DNA from: Arthrinium phaeospermum
Lineage: Eukaryota > Ascomycota > Sordariomycetes > Amphisphaeriales > Apiosporaceae
Length of the DNA: 64,000 nt
Direction: 5' to 3'
NCBI GenBank assembly: GCA_006503535.1
Contig: QYRS01000001.1
Span: forward strand, 1,488,001 to 1,552,000
Shown here: positions 1 through 11,598 of the stretch, in pieces
Position numbering within the stretch: the first letter of the stretch is position 1
How the letters are laid out: every line of letters starts with the position of its first letter
Made by a program: the position numbers and the translations under genes
Notes under the pieces: model-generated
Told to the model about the DNA's origin: nothing
Database searches by the model: none
What the model saw: only the letters and a program-made list of their open reading frames with translations

Positions 1-187
1 CGATTGTTTGGCACTTGAAGCTCAACCTTCTCGGCCTTTCGGTGCCAAAGACGATTACTGAACATATCGTGGATTATCATTGCCACCTACTACTTCACCT
101 GTCAGATGTGGCGTTGTCAGTTGTCCTGACGTTGACACTTGAGACCACGCGAACGTTACCATTCGGCAGTATTTAGCAGGAAAAGAA

Positions 188-2511
188 ATGCCAAGCGAGG
201 GGGCGAATCAGTCGAGTCGCTTTAGTACCCCCCGTCAAGATTCAAATCCTGTCCTCCACACTCCAGCACTTGACTTCATTGAGAATCGAAGTCATGAGTA
301 CCACCGTGCATTCGACTCGACTATGTGTCGTTATAGCCCTACACAGAAGATTTTCGTTCCACTCTCAGGCGCATCTACTGTCATGCCTAGACTTGACTTG
401 TCCACCATGGCAAACATACCAGCTGGGCCGACTCTGCCACCACCACCAAGACCGACTCCCAGCCTAATCAGCGACATGAGCTTCTGGGCTGAAGTGTTTC
501 CCGAGGCCATGAGGCGTCTCAACGAGGAGCCACAACCATATAGCGGGCCATACAGACCCGAGTGGTCGGTTCGAGACCTCAGTGAGTGGCGACAAGTCGA
601 AGAAAAGCTTGACTTGGCGCGTAAGGAGTATGAGCACTTCAATGGTCACCAGAAAGTCGGCAATTTTAGGAGAAAGCTGCGTAGTGCTATGGACAACTCG
701 GTACAGCCGCTCAAGCAGGCTATGAAGTTGGTACCGGACATAGAGATAGCCTCGCCGGTGGTTGGCGCCATCGAGCTTCTCGTCGATGTAAGGGTTTTAC
801 TTGATCGAACCTCGCTCACGCGGCTAATACATACTCGCATTACAGGCATACCGACAAGCTGCTACGGTCCGTGGTACAGTGAATTCGGGGTTTGATGACT
901 TGCCAGAGACGTTCGGGCGAATGGAATTCTACTTGACGTCGTACCCAAAAGATGAGAACATCCTTGAAGCACTCATCGATCTCGTGTTTGCCATATTCAA
1001 AGCCATTGAGGAGGCTATTCGGTTCTACACAAGTGGCCAAGGTGGGAGTGTTTCTTACTACGTCTTTCCTTGCATTCTTAAACGTATTCCCAGACTCTAA
1101 CAGGGGATCTTGCAGCTAAGCACGCCGGGCTTGCAATACTCACTGGAGAAGAGTATCAACAGAAACTCCTACGTAGCCTCAAAGAAATCGGTGTTTGCTC
1201 CGAGAGGCTAGAGGCAAGGGCATCCCTGTCTTTCACGCATCGCGTTATTTCGGGTGCGTAGCATTCCCCATTCGTCTGGTGCAGGCAGTCGATGGCATTC
1301 CTATCAGCTTGGCGCCGCCCCAACATCATTCTTGACACCAAGACTTGCTGAAGGAGGCCTGCTGAAGGGATGCGGGTTGTGCGCTTGCCAGTACTGATTC
1401 TTTCTTATTTCAGATGGTACTGCAACTCGCCAGTCACACGCTGCAATCATGGAAGACAATTGGGCAACACATCAAGTGCTCGGTGCAATCATGCACGGGC
1501 AGCTAGAGGGAAACTCTCAAACGGCCTGGATTGCGAAGCTGCTAACCAGGCTGTTGGGTGTTCTGGGCGACCGAGAGAGTAAGTCATATGCCCCCTTAAT
1601 TGCACTCCTCAACACCACACGCACGACCAGCATCCTTACAATACTAAACTATAACAATCCGTTCAGATAATTGGCCCCCGATGATACCAACTCTTTCGGC
1701 CCCAAACCTCGTTCCAGATAGACCCTTTCTTCCTGGCCCCACCCCCGGTCCCAGGCAATGGTCCAAAATGGAGCTCCTGTCGCATCTGTTCACCCCGCCT
1801 CTCGACGAGGTCGACCTCCAGGACGTTTTATGCAACGCTGGCGAGGCTATTTTAGAGCATCGCGAACGCGCCGAGCAAATGATGGTTACCCGGGAGCTGC
1901 ACGATTGGATGACCAGCCCTGGTTCCTACAGACTGCTTGTGCATGGCAACTTTGACAGCACAGACGCCATCGACAGAAGGGTGACTCCTTTGTCCGTGCT
2001 ATGCGCGACATTAGCCCGGACCTTGAGGGTCACTCGTGAGTCGTCAGATGGGATACGCATCAGCCTCGTGTTCTTCTGCGGGCTGCACCGGCGAAACGAC
2101 GCCTTTAATGGCGGCGTCGCCATGATCCGATCACTTGCGCAGCAGTTGTTAGAGCACTTCCCAGCACCGACCATCGAGCTCGACCCTTGGCTGGACTTGC
2201 GGAAGCTGGAACATGGGGAATTGAACGAGCTGTGCAGACTCTTCATGTGCTTGATGTACCGGCTGCCGCCCAGGGTGACGGTGTTTTGCATTATTGACGG
2301 CATCCAGGAGTACGAGAACCCGGTGCATTTACCCGACATGCTGACAGTCATCATGACACTGGTGACACTTGTCAACGAATGCAGCAGACCGACGGGAGGA
2401 GGTATACTCAAGTTACTGCTCGTGAGTCCTTCTGAGACCAGGGAGTTGCGGAGGGAATTTGAGGCAGTGCCTGGCGGGTTGCTGCACATGGAACGACTGC
2501 CAAGAGTTTGA
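188..2511 (+). CDS. STAND/NACHT-like fungal protein, no recognisable P-loop
   Basis: Five exons join in phase: 188-787, 846-1041, 1116-1253, 1414-1578 and 1667-2511, giving about 647 residues. The start ATG follows an A-rich context (aaagaaATGcc). The N-terminal half is helical and resembles the region that precedes NACHT-type modules in fungal STAND proteins (stretches such as PDIEIASPVVGAIELLVDAY and a run near IEEAIRFYTSGQ). The C-terminal half has the order of a degenerate nucleotide-binding module: SLVFFCGLH, then a predicted beta strand ending in FCIIDGIQEYE like a Walker B strand, then LLLVSPS. I see no GxxxxGKS/T loop. Related fungal proteins are usually uncharacterised; a role in self/non-self recognition or signalling is inference. 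The 3' end has no repeat domain. Gene model is good, function uncertain. Confidence 0.72.
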
Positions 2512-3183
2512 CAAAATGGGGACGATAGTTGAGAATAGCTAGAAGATACTGGAAGTATAAGAACCGCGCAACCAGGACCAGTGGTCAAAGTCGACGACCA
2601 GCCCCTGATCGAGAGATATCTTCCATTTTGGCTACAGGTCGGACATATGAGGGGATACATGTGTTATCTTATCATCCAGTGTCTTGGTACTTCCAAGCCG
2701 CCCATACTAGACCAGAGCGGAACAGGGTATGGCCAACGTTCTCCACACCCACCCATGGCGGGTGGTGGGGATTCACCCCAATCCAATCATCTAGACGTTG
2801 AGGTAGCACTCCAATGGGCCACGCTATCTAGAAGCACCAAGAGGGTAATGGGAAGTTTCTCACTCAGTCACGGCATCCTGTACACGTGGCTAGCTACATA
2901 TGCACGTAAACAGGTGGTGGAAAGCTTCCAAACGTGCACTAAACCACGATTATCGCGACGGTTTTTGCAGTAGATAATATGAAACAGAAGCGATGGGGCA
3001 CAGGCATGAATCTAGCACGACATCTGCCTCGGCACGCCTGAAAACCCCTCTATGTCTCCAGAATTATTGGTCCTGCTTACTGTACTCAAGTACATAGTTA
3101 TAGCCATAAGGCCCTCTCGGGATTTCTCGAGCACCCTGTAAGCTTCATCTTTGAAGTCTTGTTTTGCCAATTCACTCGCAACA
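2512..3183. other. intergenic, 672 bp
   Basis: Lies between the STAND-like gene and the start of the Baeyer-Villiger monooxygenase. It must hold the terminator of the first and the promoter of the second. A 130-codon open frame here has no ATG context, splice support or recognisable motif. I see nothing else. Confidence 0.5.
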
Positions 3184-5229
3184 ATGGCTTTGGACACGAG
3201 TAACCAGGTTAACGGCAACATGGCCAAACCGGCGTCCAACTGGGAGCCGCTGCTCGAGCAACCAGCTTTCACTCCCACCCGCAAGATGCGCGTTGTATGC
3301 GTTGGCGCGGGGTTTGCTGGCCTGATACTCGCCTACAAAGTTCAACATGAGCTGCAGCTCGAAAATGAGATTGAACTTATCATTTACGACCGCAATCCAG
3401 ACGTGGGCGGCACCTGGTTCGAAAACACGTACCCGGGAGCAGGTTGTGATATTCCTGCCCGTAAGCTACAGTCTCTACCCTTTCTATGGGGTGATCCCGT
3501 CGAAAGAATGAACTTGTACTAATAGCAAGAGACATCAGATGCCTATGTGTTCCCATTTGAGCCCAACCCTGACTGGTCCAGCTTCTATACCGGCCAACAG
3601 GAAATCCTGGCATACATTAAGCGGACTGCTCAGAAGTACAACCTGCGCAAACACATTCAATTTGAGTCTGAAGTGCAGAAGGCTGTCTGGGATGAGGGTA
3701 CGGCTAAGTGGCGGATCACCGTCCGACAAGGCGAGGAGACAAAGAGGGAAGATGCTGATTTCTTCATCAACGGCTCCGGGTTCCTCAAGTACTGTTCCCC
3801 GCCTTTTCCTAGATTGAACGAGATTTCGACATGATGGTACTAACGTGAGTGTCAATCACAGTAAATGGAAAATGCCGAGTATACCAGGACTTGATAGCTT
3901 CAAGGGAAAGGTAGCACACACTGCCAAATGGTATGTCCCCCTCGGAACTAGTGATCCCCAGCCTCCAAAGCAGAAGGTCCGTACTAACGAGGCTTAATTG
4001 TCCGCGCCAGGGATCCGGAGTATCAATGGGAAGGCAAAAGGGTTGCCGTAATAGGCAACGGCTCGTCTGGAATCCAAGTGGTGCCCGCCATGCAACCCAA
4101 GGTGGAAACACTGGTCAACTACGTGCGACAACGGACCTGGATTTCGATCAATTTCCTGGCCGACAAGACTCCGGAGGGTGTCAACTTCCCTTATACGGAA
4201 GAGCAGAAGAAGACATGGCGCGAAGACCCGAAGGCCTTTAACGCGTACCGAAGAGACTTGGAACAAGGGTATTTGAAAACATCCGATGCTTATAATTATG
4301 GATAACAAGACTGATATCGCAACAGTGTCAACGCATTTTTCTTTGCTATGTGGTGAGTACCTCCCCTCCTTTTGTTGGATACTCCGGGGCTGTTACTAAC
4401 AGGCCATTACTCTAGCTTGGAAAACCCAGCCCAGCCTTTCTTCGAAGATCTCTGCAAGAAGCGCATGCACGAATCCCTCAAAGATGCCCCAGAACTGGAG
4501 GCACGGATCCTGCCCGACTTCCACACCGGCTGCCGTCGCATCAGCCCCGGCGACGGCTATCTTGAAGCCCTCCAGGCGGCCAACTGCCGAGCCTGCTGGG
4601 ACCCGATCGCGTGCGTCACGGAGACGGGCATCCGCCTCGAGAGCGGCGAGGAGGAGGCCTTCGACATGATCGTCTGCGCCACGGGCTTCGACAGTTCGTG
4701 GCTACCGCAGTGGGAGATGATAGGCCGGGACGGGGCGCGGCTCGAGGAAATGTGGCGCGAGGACCCGCGCGCCTTCTTCGCGACGCAGGTCGAGGACTTC
4801 CCCAACTACGGCATGGTCAACGGGCCCAACCCGCCCATCTCGCACGGCAGCGTCCTGGCCCAGATGGGTTGGACCGTCGACTACCTGCTCCGGTGGATCA
4901 CGCGCATGAACCGGCATGATATGCGCACCCTATGCGTCAAGAAGGAGGCCGTCGACGACTTCAACGCGTACTCACAGGAGTTTCTCAAGAGAACCGTCTG
5001 GTCGGGCGAGTGCCGGACTCTCTACAAGAACGGCCGCAGCCGCGGGACGGTTACGGGGGTCTACGCGGGCTCCATGATGCACTTCAAGAACGCGCTGGAG
5101 CAGGTGGGCGGGGAGCACTTTGACATCACCTGGCGCTCTAAGAACCGTTTCCGGTGCTTGGGGAACGGGCAGGCGGAGACGGATCGTGACGGCACTGGAG
5201 ACACGGCACCGTATTTCCCGGCAGCATGA
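3184..5229 (+). CDS. Baeyer-Villiger type flavin monooxygenase
   Basis: Six exons (3184-3460, 3539-3788, 3862-3930, 4011-4268, 4326-4352, 4416-5229) give 564 residues. Class B flavin monooxygenases use FAD, NADPH and O2 to insert oxygen next to a carbonyl or to oxidise heteroatoms. Seen directly: FAD Rossmann motif GAGFAGL at about 41-47; the family-typical PGAGCDIPAHAY restored across intron 1; the BVMO fingerprint FKGKVAHTAKWD at about 189-200 built across intron 2; the NADPH Rossmann motif GNGSSGIQ at about 214-221. The ATG at 3184 (acaATGGct) is preferred over the open frame upstream, which has no ATG. Exon 5 is only 27 nt. No signal peptide, so cytosolic. It converges on a P450 150 bp away, suggesting a shared secondary-metabolite or detoxification step; the substrate cannot be read from sequence. 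Confidence 0.88.
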
Positions 5230-5378
5230 GCTTCATATCGCAGACAGACGTAGAATACGGCATCAAAACTTGAATAATTGAATAAGCAGACAATTGATAG
5301 CCAATTGTTCATAGAACTAGCCTAGAGAAGAAGTGTTGCATCGAGTGATGGAGGACCACACTGATCGGGTCACATCGT

Positions 5379-7280
5379 TCATTCGGCCATGGAAGACGCT
5401 AGCTTTACCTTCATCATCATTCCATCCACAGGCTTGCCGGTGATTTTGAATGTCTGTATTCAGTTAGGTTTCTCTTCGCGGACCTCGGATGATTGAGGCG
5501 TGTTACTTACGTTGTAAAGCTCCGACTTGACCTTGAACTGTCCCTTGCCATCCAGACTGGGCAGACCATGTTGATCCAGATCGACCTCCCCCACGCCAAC
5601 TTTGGTGAAGTCGTACCGCTGCGCCAACATGGCAACGAGGACACGCAGCTCAATGTTGGCCAGCTCTTGACCGATGCAGTTCCTCGGCCCCCGCTCGAAG
5701 GGTCGCCAAGCGCCAACGGGGATACCATTCGCGGTAGGTGAGAGCCATCGCTCCGGCACGAAGTTATCCGCCGAGTCGCCGAATACGGCTCGATCCCGCT
5801 GGATCAGGTTATGGTTGAGATATATCCAGCAGCCGTCAAGGTTGTAGGCCCCGCCATCCAGGGTTGAGACCACGAAGCCCGAACCGGGCGGGGCATATCG
5901 CATAGAGCCCGCCGGCGGATGCAGGCGCATTGCCTCTTTGAGGACGGCCGAGATGTACCGCATGCGGTGGATGAGCTCGTCGCCCCCAGGGCCCAGGAGC
6001 TTTGCGCGAACGACGGCCGGTTCGCGCGCGCCATCCTTACCAAACAGGCCGTCCAGTTCCTCGCGGACACATTGGAGGACATGTGGTGTGCGGGAGAGCT
6101 CGTACATGGCCCAGGTAAGTACCGCGCTGGTGCTGTCGTGACCAGCGAAGAAGAAGGTTTTCAGCTGGTCGCAGGTCTCTTCCAACACGTCAGGCGTCAG
6201 GGCCTCGACGTTCTGCAAACCAAGCGCCACGGCTGTGCGCATCGTATCTGACTTCTCTTGGGTTCCTTTTCGAGCCTGCATCTCGGCAAAGTCCCGGCGG
6301 ACGATTGCTCGCAGCCGTTGCGAGATGCGTTCTCCTAGCCGACGACGTCTGAGATGGGGTAATGGTGCCAACCACCATGGTAGCAGTAGCTTGTCATCCG
6401 CGAAAGCTACAATACCAGGTATTAGCAACAGATAACTTGAACAGAGATTTGCAAGGTATGTTTCCCTACTTTTGATGAGTTGTTTGAACAAACGGACCAG
6501 GTCGCCCTGACTATCCTCTTCCTGTGCATGCATATCCTCGTTGATGGACACGACCCCGATGATGTCAAAGGTGAGGTTGGTTGTGACCTCGTCGAGCGAG
6601 AACACATCTCCGTTGCGTACATACGCATCAATGTTTCCAAGATACGGTGTCATTTTCTCAACAATAACCGGAAGGAGACTCATCAGGTGCTGCGGCGCAA
6701 ATCCTGGATTGAATCTCTTACGGATGGCTTTCCATACTTCGTTCTTGAACCTGATGAGCGATGCCATAGCATGCCATGGGAGAAGCACGAACCTGATACA
6801 TGAAAATTGATTTATACCCCATCAGAGGCCTCAAGTGTTTCACTGAATAGGCTTTGGGGGCACTGTAAGGGAACGTGCTCGAAGGCTTCGAAATCTGTTC
6901 TGCAACGTGATGGCTGGGAATGACGACCATGGGTGGTACGATTGGCCAGTTTTCGATTAGCATTATTGGCGGCTCTTCCAGAGATCGATGCATCTCAATC
7001 ATCATGGAGTCTGTTAAAGCCAGCGGGCGCATGTCAGCCCAAACCTGACCTTGTTTCGAATGGTCGAATACTAACCTGGGTGCCGATCCGGTTTGCCTCG
7101 CATAGTCAAGTCATAAAATATCTTTAGGTGTCCCCAAAGGAGCGACGGAGGGAGTTGAGGGATATGAGCCGTCTGTCTAAACCGCTTGTCGTAAAGCTTG
7201 CGGTACAGAACTGTGACGGTAATAAGCGCCGCCGTAATGGCGAACGCCTGCATTGGCTGTGCCAATACGCTATCCATCAT
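5379..7280 (-). CDS. Cytochrome P450 monooxygenase
   Basis: Five exons on the minus strand (7280-7076, 7010-6800, 6750-6470, 6406-5511, 5453-5379) give about 555 residues. An N-terminal membrane anchor lies at about 10-30 (MQAFAITAALITVTVLY), so the enzyme should sit in the ER membrane. I-helix motif AGHDST, ExxR in KEAMRLHPP, and heme loop FERGPRNCIGQ are all intact. The 63-nt intron 6407-6469 is a multiple of three without a stop, so it can be missed; removing it restores the usual helix continuity (LIK|AFADD). The last intron, 5454-5510, replaces a read-through tail with TFKITGKPVDGM, typical of P450 C-termini. It is convergent with the BVMO gene. P450 family not assigned. Confidence 0.86.
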
Positions 7281-8368
7281 CGTCGGTAATGTGTGTCTGT
7301 ATTATTGATTCGGTACGAAAGAGAACTAGAATGGAAGAATTATGTTGAGGCAAGGTTGGGGAAGATGAAACCACTTAGAACACAGATGCAGATATGTGAA
7401 AGGGAGTTTGCTGGTATTGGATGGCTAAACAAACCTCCCCATTCCTTGCTGAAGTGGTATTTATCACGACTCTGTTGGTGCAAGATTGGGTAGGCGCAGT
7501 CGATGGTACTTTACCGACATTTTCTGCGGTGGTCACATTTCGCCGGCCCAATCAGACAATTGGACTGGGATTCATCAATGGAGACAAGAAGAGAACCCCT
7601 TGCTTCCGGCCCGCCGGATACACCCCAAAATTATGGATACGCCTCCTAGAGCCTAGGCAGAACCCCTGCCTCTGTTGATACTGATGCTGGGCATTGCGAC
7701 AGAGGATAAGAATTCTTCGACATCGACCCCGACGGCATCACATGGGAATACAGTAGGCGCGCCTTCGGCTACGAAATGGCGGCCCCGCCTTGACCGGGGT
7801 GAGTCTGGGGGTTCTGACGACGACGATGATGCCTGGTCCAGTAGCTAGGTGACAGCATTGGTTTGAGAGATTCACACGCAGCACAGTTTGAGATAATAGA
7901 CTACATGATTGACCCCAAATTAGGTCCTATATTTTGGTGGTTTCGTATAGTACGTGTAGCGCATCCACGTTTAAGTAGCCTGTGGTAGTGAATGAATTTG
8001 CCCCGTAGGCATACGACGTTTTCTAATCATTCCCGTGCCCCAAGGAGGAGGCCACGGCCTCCATCAAAATTGATAACAGGGGATTCCCCGTTACTAACAC
8101 GACGAGGGAGCCCATCCGAGCAGCGTTTATATCGGGATATTCCAATAAATAGTTTCTGTCTCTGTTTCTGTTTCTGTATTTCACCCTGATCTCTACCTAC
8201 CTAGGGGAAGACCCATAGACCTCAAAAGGCTATAACCTAGCGGCGTCGATATATAAGTCGAGACCCTCTCCCCAATGACCGCCATCGGTGAGCTTGACCA
8301 AGTATCTAGAATCGAGGACTTACCCTGTGTCGCCATCGCGACATGCCGTCCCCCTAAGCTCTGGATGC
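7281..8368. other. intergenic, 1.09 kb
   Basis: Upstream of the minus-strand P450 and downstream of the minus-strand Cys...His protein. Contains short CT/TG-rich low-complexity tracts near 8150-8175 (repeats of tttctg). No supported gene. Confidence 0.5.
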
Positions 8369-9115
8369 TTATTTCTGACGGTTTACGTACCAAGGAATGT
8401 TGACGCGGGTCTTCCAGTCGGCCGGCGGCGGGGTGGGCATGGGAATTCTCGACTCGGCCGGGTCCGGCCAGTGCTTTTCCTCGAGCTCCCAGGCGCACGC
8501 TTTGAAGGTCTTCTGGTTGACCAGGACACCCCGGTCGCTGTACAAAGCGATACACGCGTGGATGTCGTCCGAGCCCTGGTCGTACGGGTACCAGTGGATC
8601 CGAGCCACGCCGTCGTCGGCCTCCGGGCCGAGCAGCCCCCGGAGCCGCGCGACCAAGTCCCGCTGGTCCTCGTAGTCATCGTCTAGTTCGTCTTGGGTCT
8701 TCGGGTAGGTCTCCGGGTGCGCCGCGACGACGTAGATCTGCAGGTCGTGGAGGCCGAGGGCCAAAGCTTCGCGGACTTGGCCTGCGAGCGTCTCGTAGTG
8801 CTCCTCCCACTCCAAGTCCGATGTGTGGACCATGAATCGGTTATACCGAGGACCTGGGGGGCTGTTCGGGGCTAGCGGGGGATACACGCCGCTGACGGCG
8901 ATGCCGGTACAAGTGCACAATGCCGAAGTATGGAGATATCTGTCGTCGCCTTCGACGACCCGGACAGGCCCCTCGTCCATCTCGGCATAGACACGCTCCG
9001 CGTCGATTTCCGGCCATTGGATCAGTCCGTCGGGAGGTGCGACAGGTGCATTAGCAAGGGATACCGGGGCAACAGGGGCAGCAGGGCCGGAGCCGGAAGA
9101 TTTAGGGGGAGCCAT
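8369..9115 (-). CDS. Unknown protein with conserved Cys...His pair, paralogue A
   Basis: Single exon of 248 residues. The ATG at 9115 is chosen because the context CCAACATGGCT is identical to that of the paralogue at 19028; the codon upstream in frame is only GTG. The N-terminus (about 1-30) is Pro/Ala/Ser-rich and probably disordered. The core begins at EGDDRYLHTSALCTCTGIAV, followed by RYNRFMVH; C69 and H97 align exactly with C73 and H101 of the paralogue. Both proteins also share LHDLQIYVVAA-like and IHWYPY segments, an ALYSDRGVLVNQ-like strand and a C-terminal TRVN.PW. The Cys-strand-His order resembles the CheD/CNF/YfiH deamidase-like fold, but this is a motif-level guess. No signal peptide, no intron. 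Function unknown. Confidence 0.75.
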   Translation of the reverse strand: MAPPKSSGSGPAAPVAPVSLANAPVAPPDGLIQWPEIDAERVYAEMDEGPVRVVEGDDRYLHTSALCTCTGIAVSGVYPPLAPNSPPGPRYNRFMVHTSDLEWEEHYETLAGQVREALALGLHDLQIYVVAAHPETYPKTQDELDDDYEDQRDLVARLRGLLGPEADDGVARIHWYPYDQGSDDIHACIALYSDRGVLVNQKTFKACAWELEEKHWPDPAESRIPMPTPPPADWKTRVNIPWYVNRQK

Positions 9116-9496
9116 GTTGGTCACTAGTGAAGCACTACGAGGATATGGTCAATATAGTCTGTCGTGACTCGGTATCCAAGAGTTTAATCGTGAATTGTGC
9201 TCGGATCAACCGACAAGTGGCACGTCGTTCAGAACGTCCTACTAATATACACGGAAAAGCCCGGACTGAAACTATACAATTGTTTCCCTTGATTTACAAT
9301 ACGCTTGTTCTATACAAAGCGAACACTGCAGACCCTGAAAGACGAGACCAACAAAGGTGGTCAAAGGACGCGCGATGTCATCGTGGAACTGACCAAACCC
9401 CAACGATGCTCGAGGGTCCCGTACAAGCAAGATAACTCGGTATTCTTCTGTCATGACAGAGATATAACAGCCTTCAAAGGATTTGACTCAATTGAA
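9116..9496. other. intergenic, 381 bp
   Basis: Promoter side of the minus-strand Cys...His gene and 3' side of the F-box gene. No feature seen beyond that. Confidence 0.45.
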
Positions 9497-11206
9497 CTAG
9501 TGTTGATCGAGATATTGCGCGAGCAGCAATTCCCCACGCAGCCAGTCCCGGGCGACCGCCAGGGGTCTTCTGCGCTCGCCCTTGAGATACGTCTCGTACT
9601 TTTTCAAGTGACCGTACGCCTTGATTTTTAGGAGCGCATCGGCCATCTTTCCATCGTTGTACAGAGTCAGGGCGTGCTGCAAAGCCGCCTGCCGCCAGTC
9701 CGCCTTGCCGACGCCCGACGTGCTGTCCCTGTAAGCCCTGCCCATGACTTTGGTGTACAGGCCTTGCTTGTCCAAGTCCCGGAGCCACCGCTCACGGGGC
9801 TGATGATCGTCTTCCCCGTCGGGCGACATGTGGTCCGTCCGCAGGAACCACCAGAAGGCGAACCAGAGCCAGTGCTCCCGCCCGGCGGCCGAGGCCCGCG
9901 AGAGGGCGGGCTGCGGGACCGCCTTGACGCCCGTCTCGACCAGCCAGAACAGGAGGGCCTCCTTCCTGCGCCGTTTCGAGGTCCCGCAGGTGGCGTCGTC
10001 GCACCACGTTACCCCATGGGCGGCGTCGTTGCGGTTTTCTTCAGATGGCTCCAGCTGGGTCAGCCAACGCGAGTCGCATGGCTTGGCCATATTGGATTTA
10101 TCCAAGGGCCTGGAGACGAGCAGGTACAGGCCTGGCAGTGTCCTGAATGAAGAGGTATCTTTGGCCGGCGTGAGCTGGAAGAGTAGAGAGAAGGCGCTTT
10201 TGCACATCGGACACCCCCAGGGCTTCCCCCAACAGTCCAAGAGCGGTTTCGTGAACGGGAAGCTTTGAGTTTGCCCATTATTGGACGGGAGGGCCTGTCT
10301 TATCGTGTAGAGGAGGCAGGTTCGAATGGTCGGGTCATTCAGGGGATAATGTGGGCAAGTCATGTCGTCGGACCGCTCCAGCACGGCTCGAACCAGATCC
10401 AACTGCTCATCTAAGCCCTGCTGCTCTCGGCTGAGATCCAGCAGTTGAATAGCCGACGAAATTATCGCGGCGATTAATTCGGTCTTGCATGGCTTACACC
10501 TGTAGGGTGTCAGCCGTCGATCTTTGGTGTATTCTCGCCAAGTCATGTCCTTGTGGGCGCAGATGCGGACCCGGCCGGTCCAACCTATACAAAGCCGGTG
10601 CCGGTAGTTCCCGTTCTCCGCTGCCGACTGGGAAAAGAGTGCGCGTGCGTGGTAAAGCTGGCAGCCGGTGCAATACAAGGGGCGCATTAGGAGCTGCAGC
10701 TGGCGGTGAAACGCAGGTTTGCCGCGGAATTCCCAGCACGGTGGACAGAGGGTGTCTTTGAGCAGCAGGGCGGCGATTTTGGCCATGTGCCGGTTGTCAT
10801 AGTCGTGGATGTTGTAGGATATACGGTGAGGCGTCATATGGTGCATCGCCAGCATGGGTACGGTGAAACGCTCCGGGTCGCGGTACCGCCCTGTAATCTG
10901 TCCTTGCGGACTCCAAGGTGGTAGAAATTCCCCCGGCGGTTTGAACGGACTGGTGCTGAACTGGTGGTATTCATATATGCTCACACCAGGAGCATGAACG
11001 TCGCGATAGTGGCAATAGTGTCGCTGAAGGTCTTCGAAGTAGAGGACCGGCTGGCAGTCTCGCTCAAAAATTCGACGGTAGTATCCATCGTGGCCCAGCC
11101 TCATGAAGGTGCGACAGGCTCTCACTAGGCAGTAGAAAGCATCCAGCGTGAGTTGCGCGAGGATGTGAAGCAGGATCTCGTCCGGGAGAGTCTGGAGTAC
11201 GCCCAT
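9497..11206 (-). CDS. F-box domain protein with Cys-rich core
   Basis: Single exon, 569 residues, ATG at 11206. An F-box lies at the very N-terminus (LPDEILLHILAQLTLDAFYC, about 7-26, continuing to about 40). F-box proteins bind Skp1 and act as substrate receptors of SCF ubiquitin ligases. Downstream there are paired cysteines (YCTGCQLYH, PYRCKPCK, GCPMCK), a pattern common in fungus-specific F-box proteins and perhaps zinc-binding. No leucine-rich or WD repeats are visible, so the substrate-binding part is not of a known class. The C-terminus from about 500 is rich in basic and Leu residues. Substrate unknown. Confidence 0.8.
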   Translation of the reverse strand: MGVLQTLPDEILLHILAQLTLDAFYCLVRACRTFMRLGHDGYYRRIFERDCQPVLYFEDLQRHYCHYRDVHAPGVSIYEYHQFSTSPFKPPGEFLPPWSPQGQITGRYRDPERFTVPMLAMHHMTPHRISYNIHDYDNRHMAKIAALLLKDTLCPPCWEFRGKPAFHRQLQLLMRPLYCTGCQLYHARALFSQSAAENGNYRHRLCIGWTGRVRICAHKDMTWREYTKDRRLTPYRCKPCKTELIAAIISSAIQLLDLSREQQGLDEQLDLVRAVLERSDDMTCPHYPLNDPTIRTCLLYTIRQALPSNNGQTQSFPFTKPLLDCWGKPWGCPMCKSAFSLLFQLTPAKDTSSFRTLPGLYLLVSRPLDKSNMAKPCDSRWLTQLEPSEENRNDAAHGVTWCDDATCGTSKRRRKEALLFWLVETGVKAVPQPALSRASAAGREHWLWFAFWWFLRTDHMSPDGEDDHQPRERWLRDLDKQGLYTKVMGRAYRDSTSGVGKADWRQAALQHALTLYNDGKMADALLKIKAYGHLKKYETYLKGERRRPLAVARDWLRGELLLAQYLDQH

Positions 11207-11598
11207 TTTGGCATGGGGTTGGTCACCGGATGCGCGAGCGATAACAACAACAATAACAACGGCGAGGGAATGGAATGCTTGGGGTCCTGAAACAGATAAA
11301 ACATGAAGATGAACTAGATGTCTTCATTACCTGCATTCCTCTTTTATTCCACCATTGGGGCCGCGACGAGCCCGGTAGCGTCGTGAGTCTATTTTGGTGA
11401 TCTGCAATTGAGTTTGGCGGTGACCACCATCTAGAGCGAGCCAGATGCGCGTTCCCCAGTTATTTTGATTTCCTAATCGATTACTCGGAAGAATAGCTGT
11501 TCTATGCTAACGTAGTGCGTGAGTTATTTTGAGACTGCGGGGATTAGCCCGTGAATATTCGGACCCCCAGCGCACGAGACCTTACTGCGCAATTATGC
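11207..11598. other. intergenic, 392 bp
   Basis: Promoter side of the F-box gene and 3' side of the rhamnosidase gene. Contains an ACAACAACAATAACAAC-type A/C-rich tract near 11240-11260. No gene seen. Confidence 0.45.
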
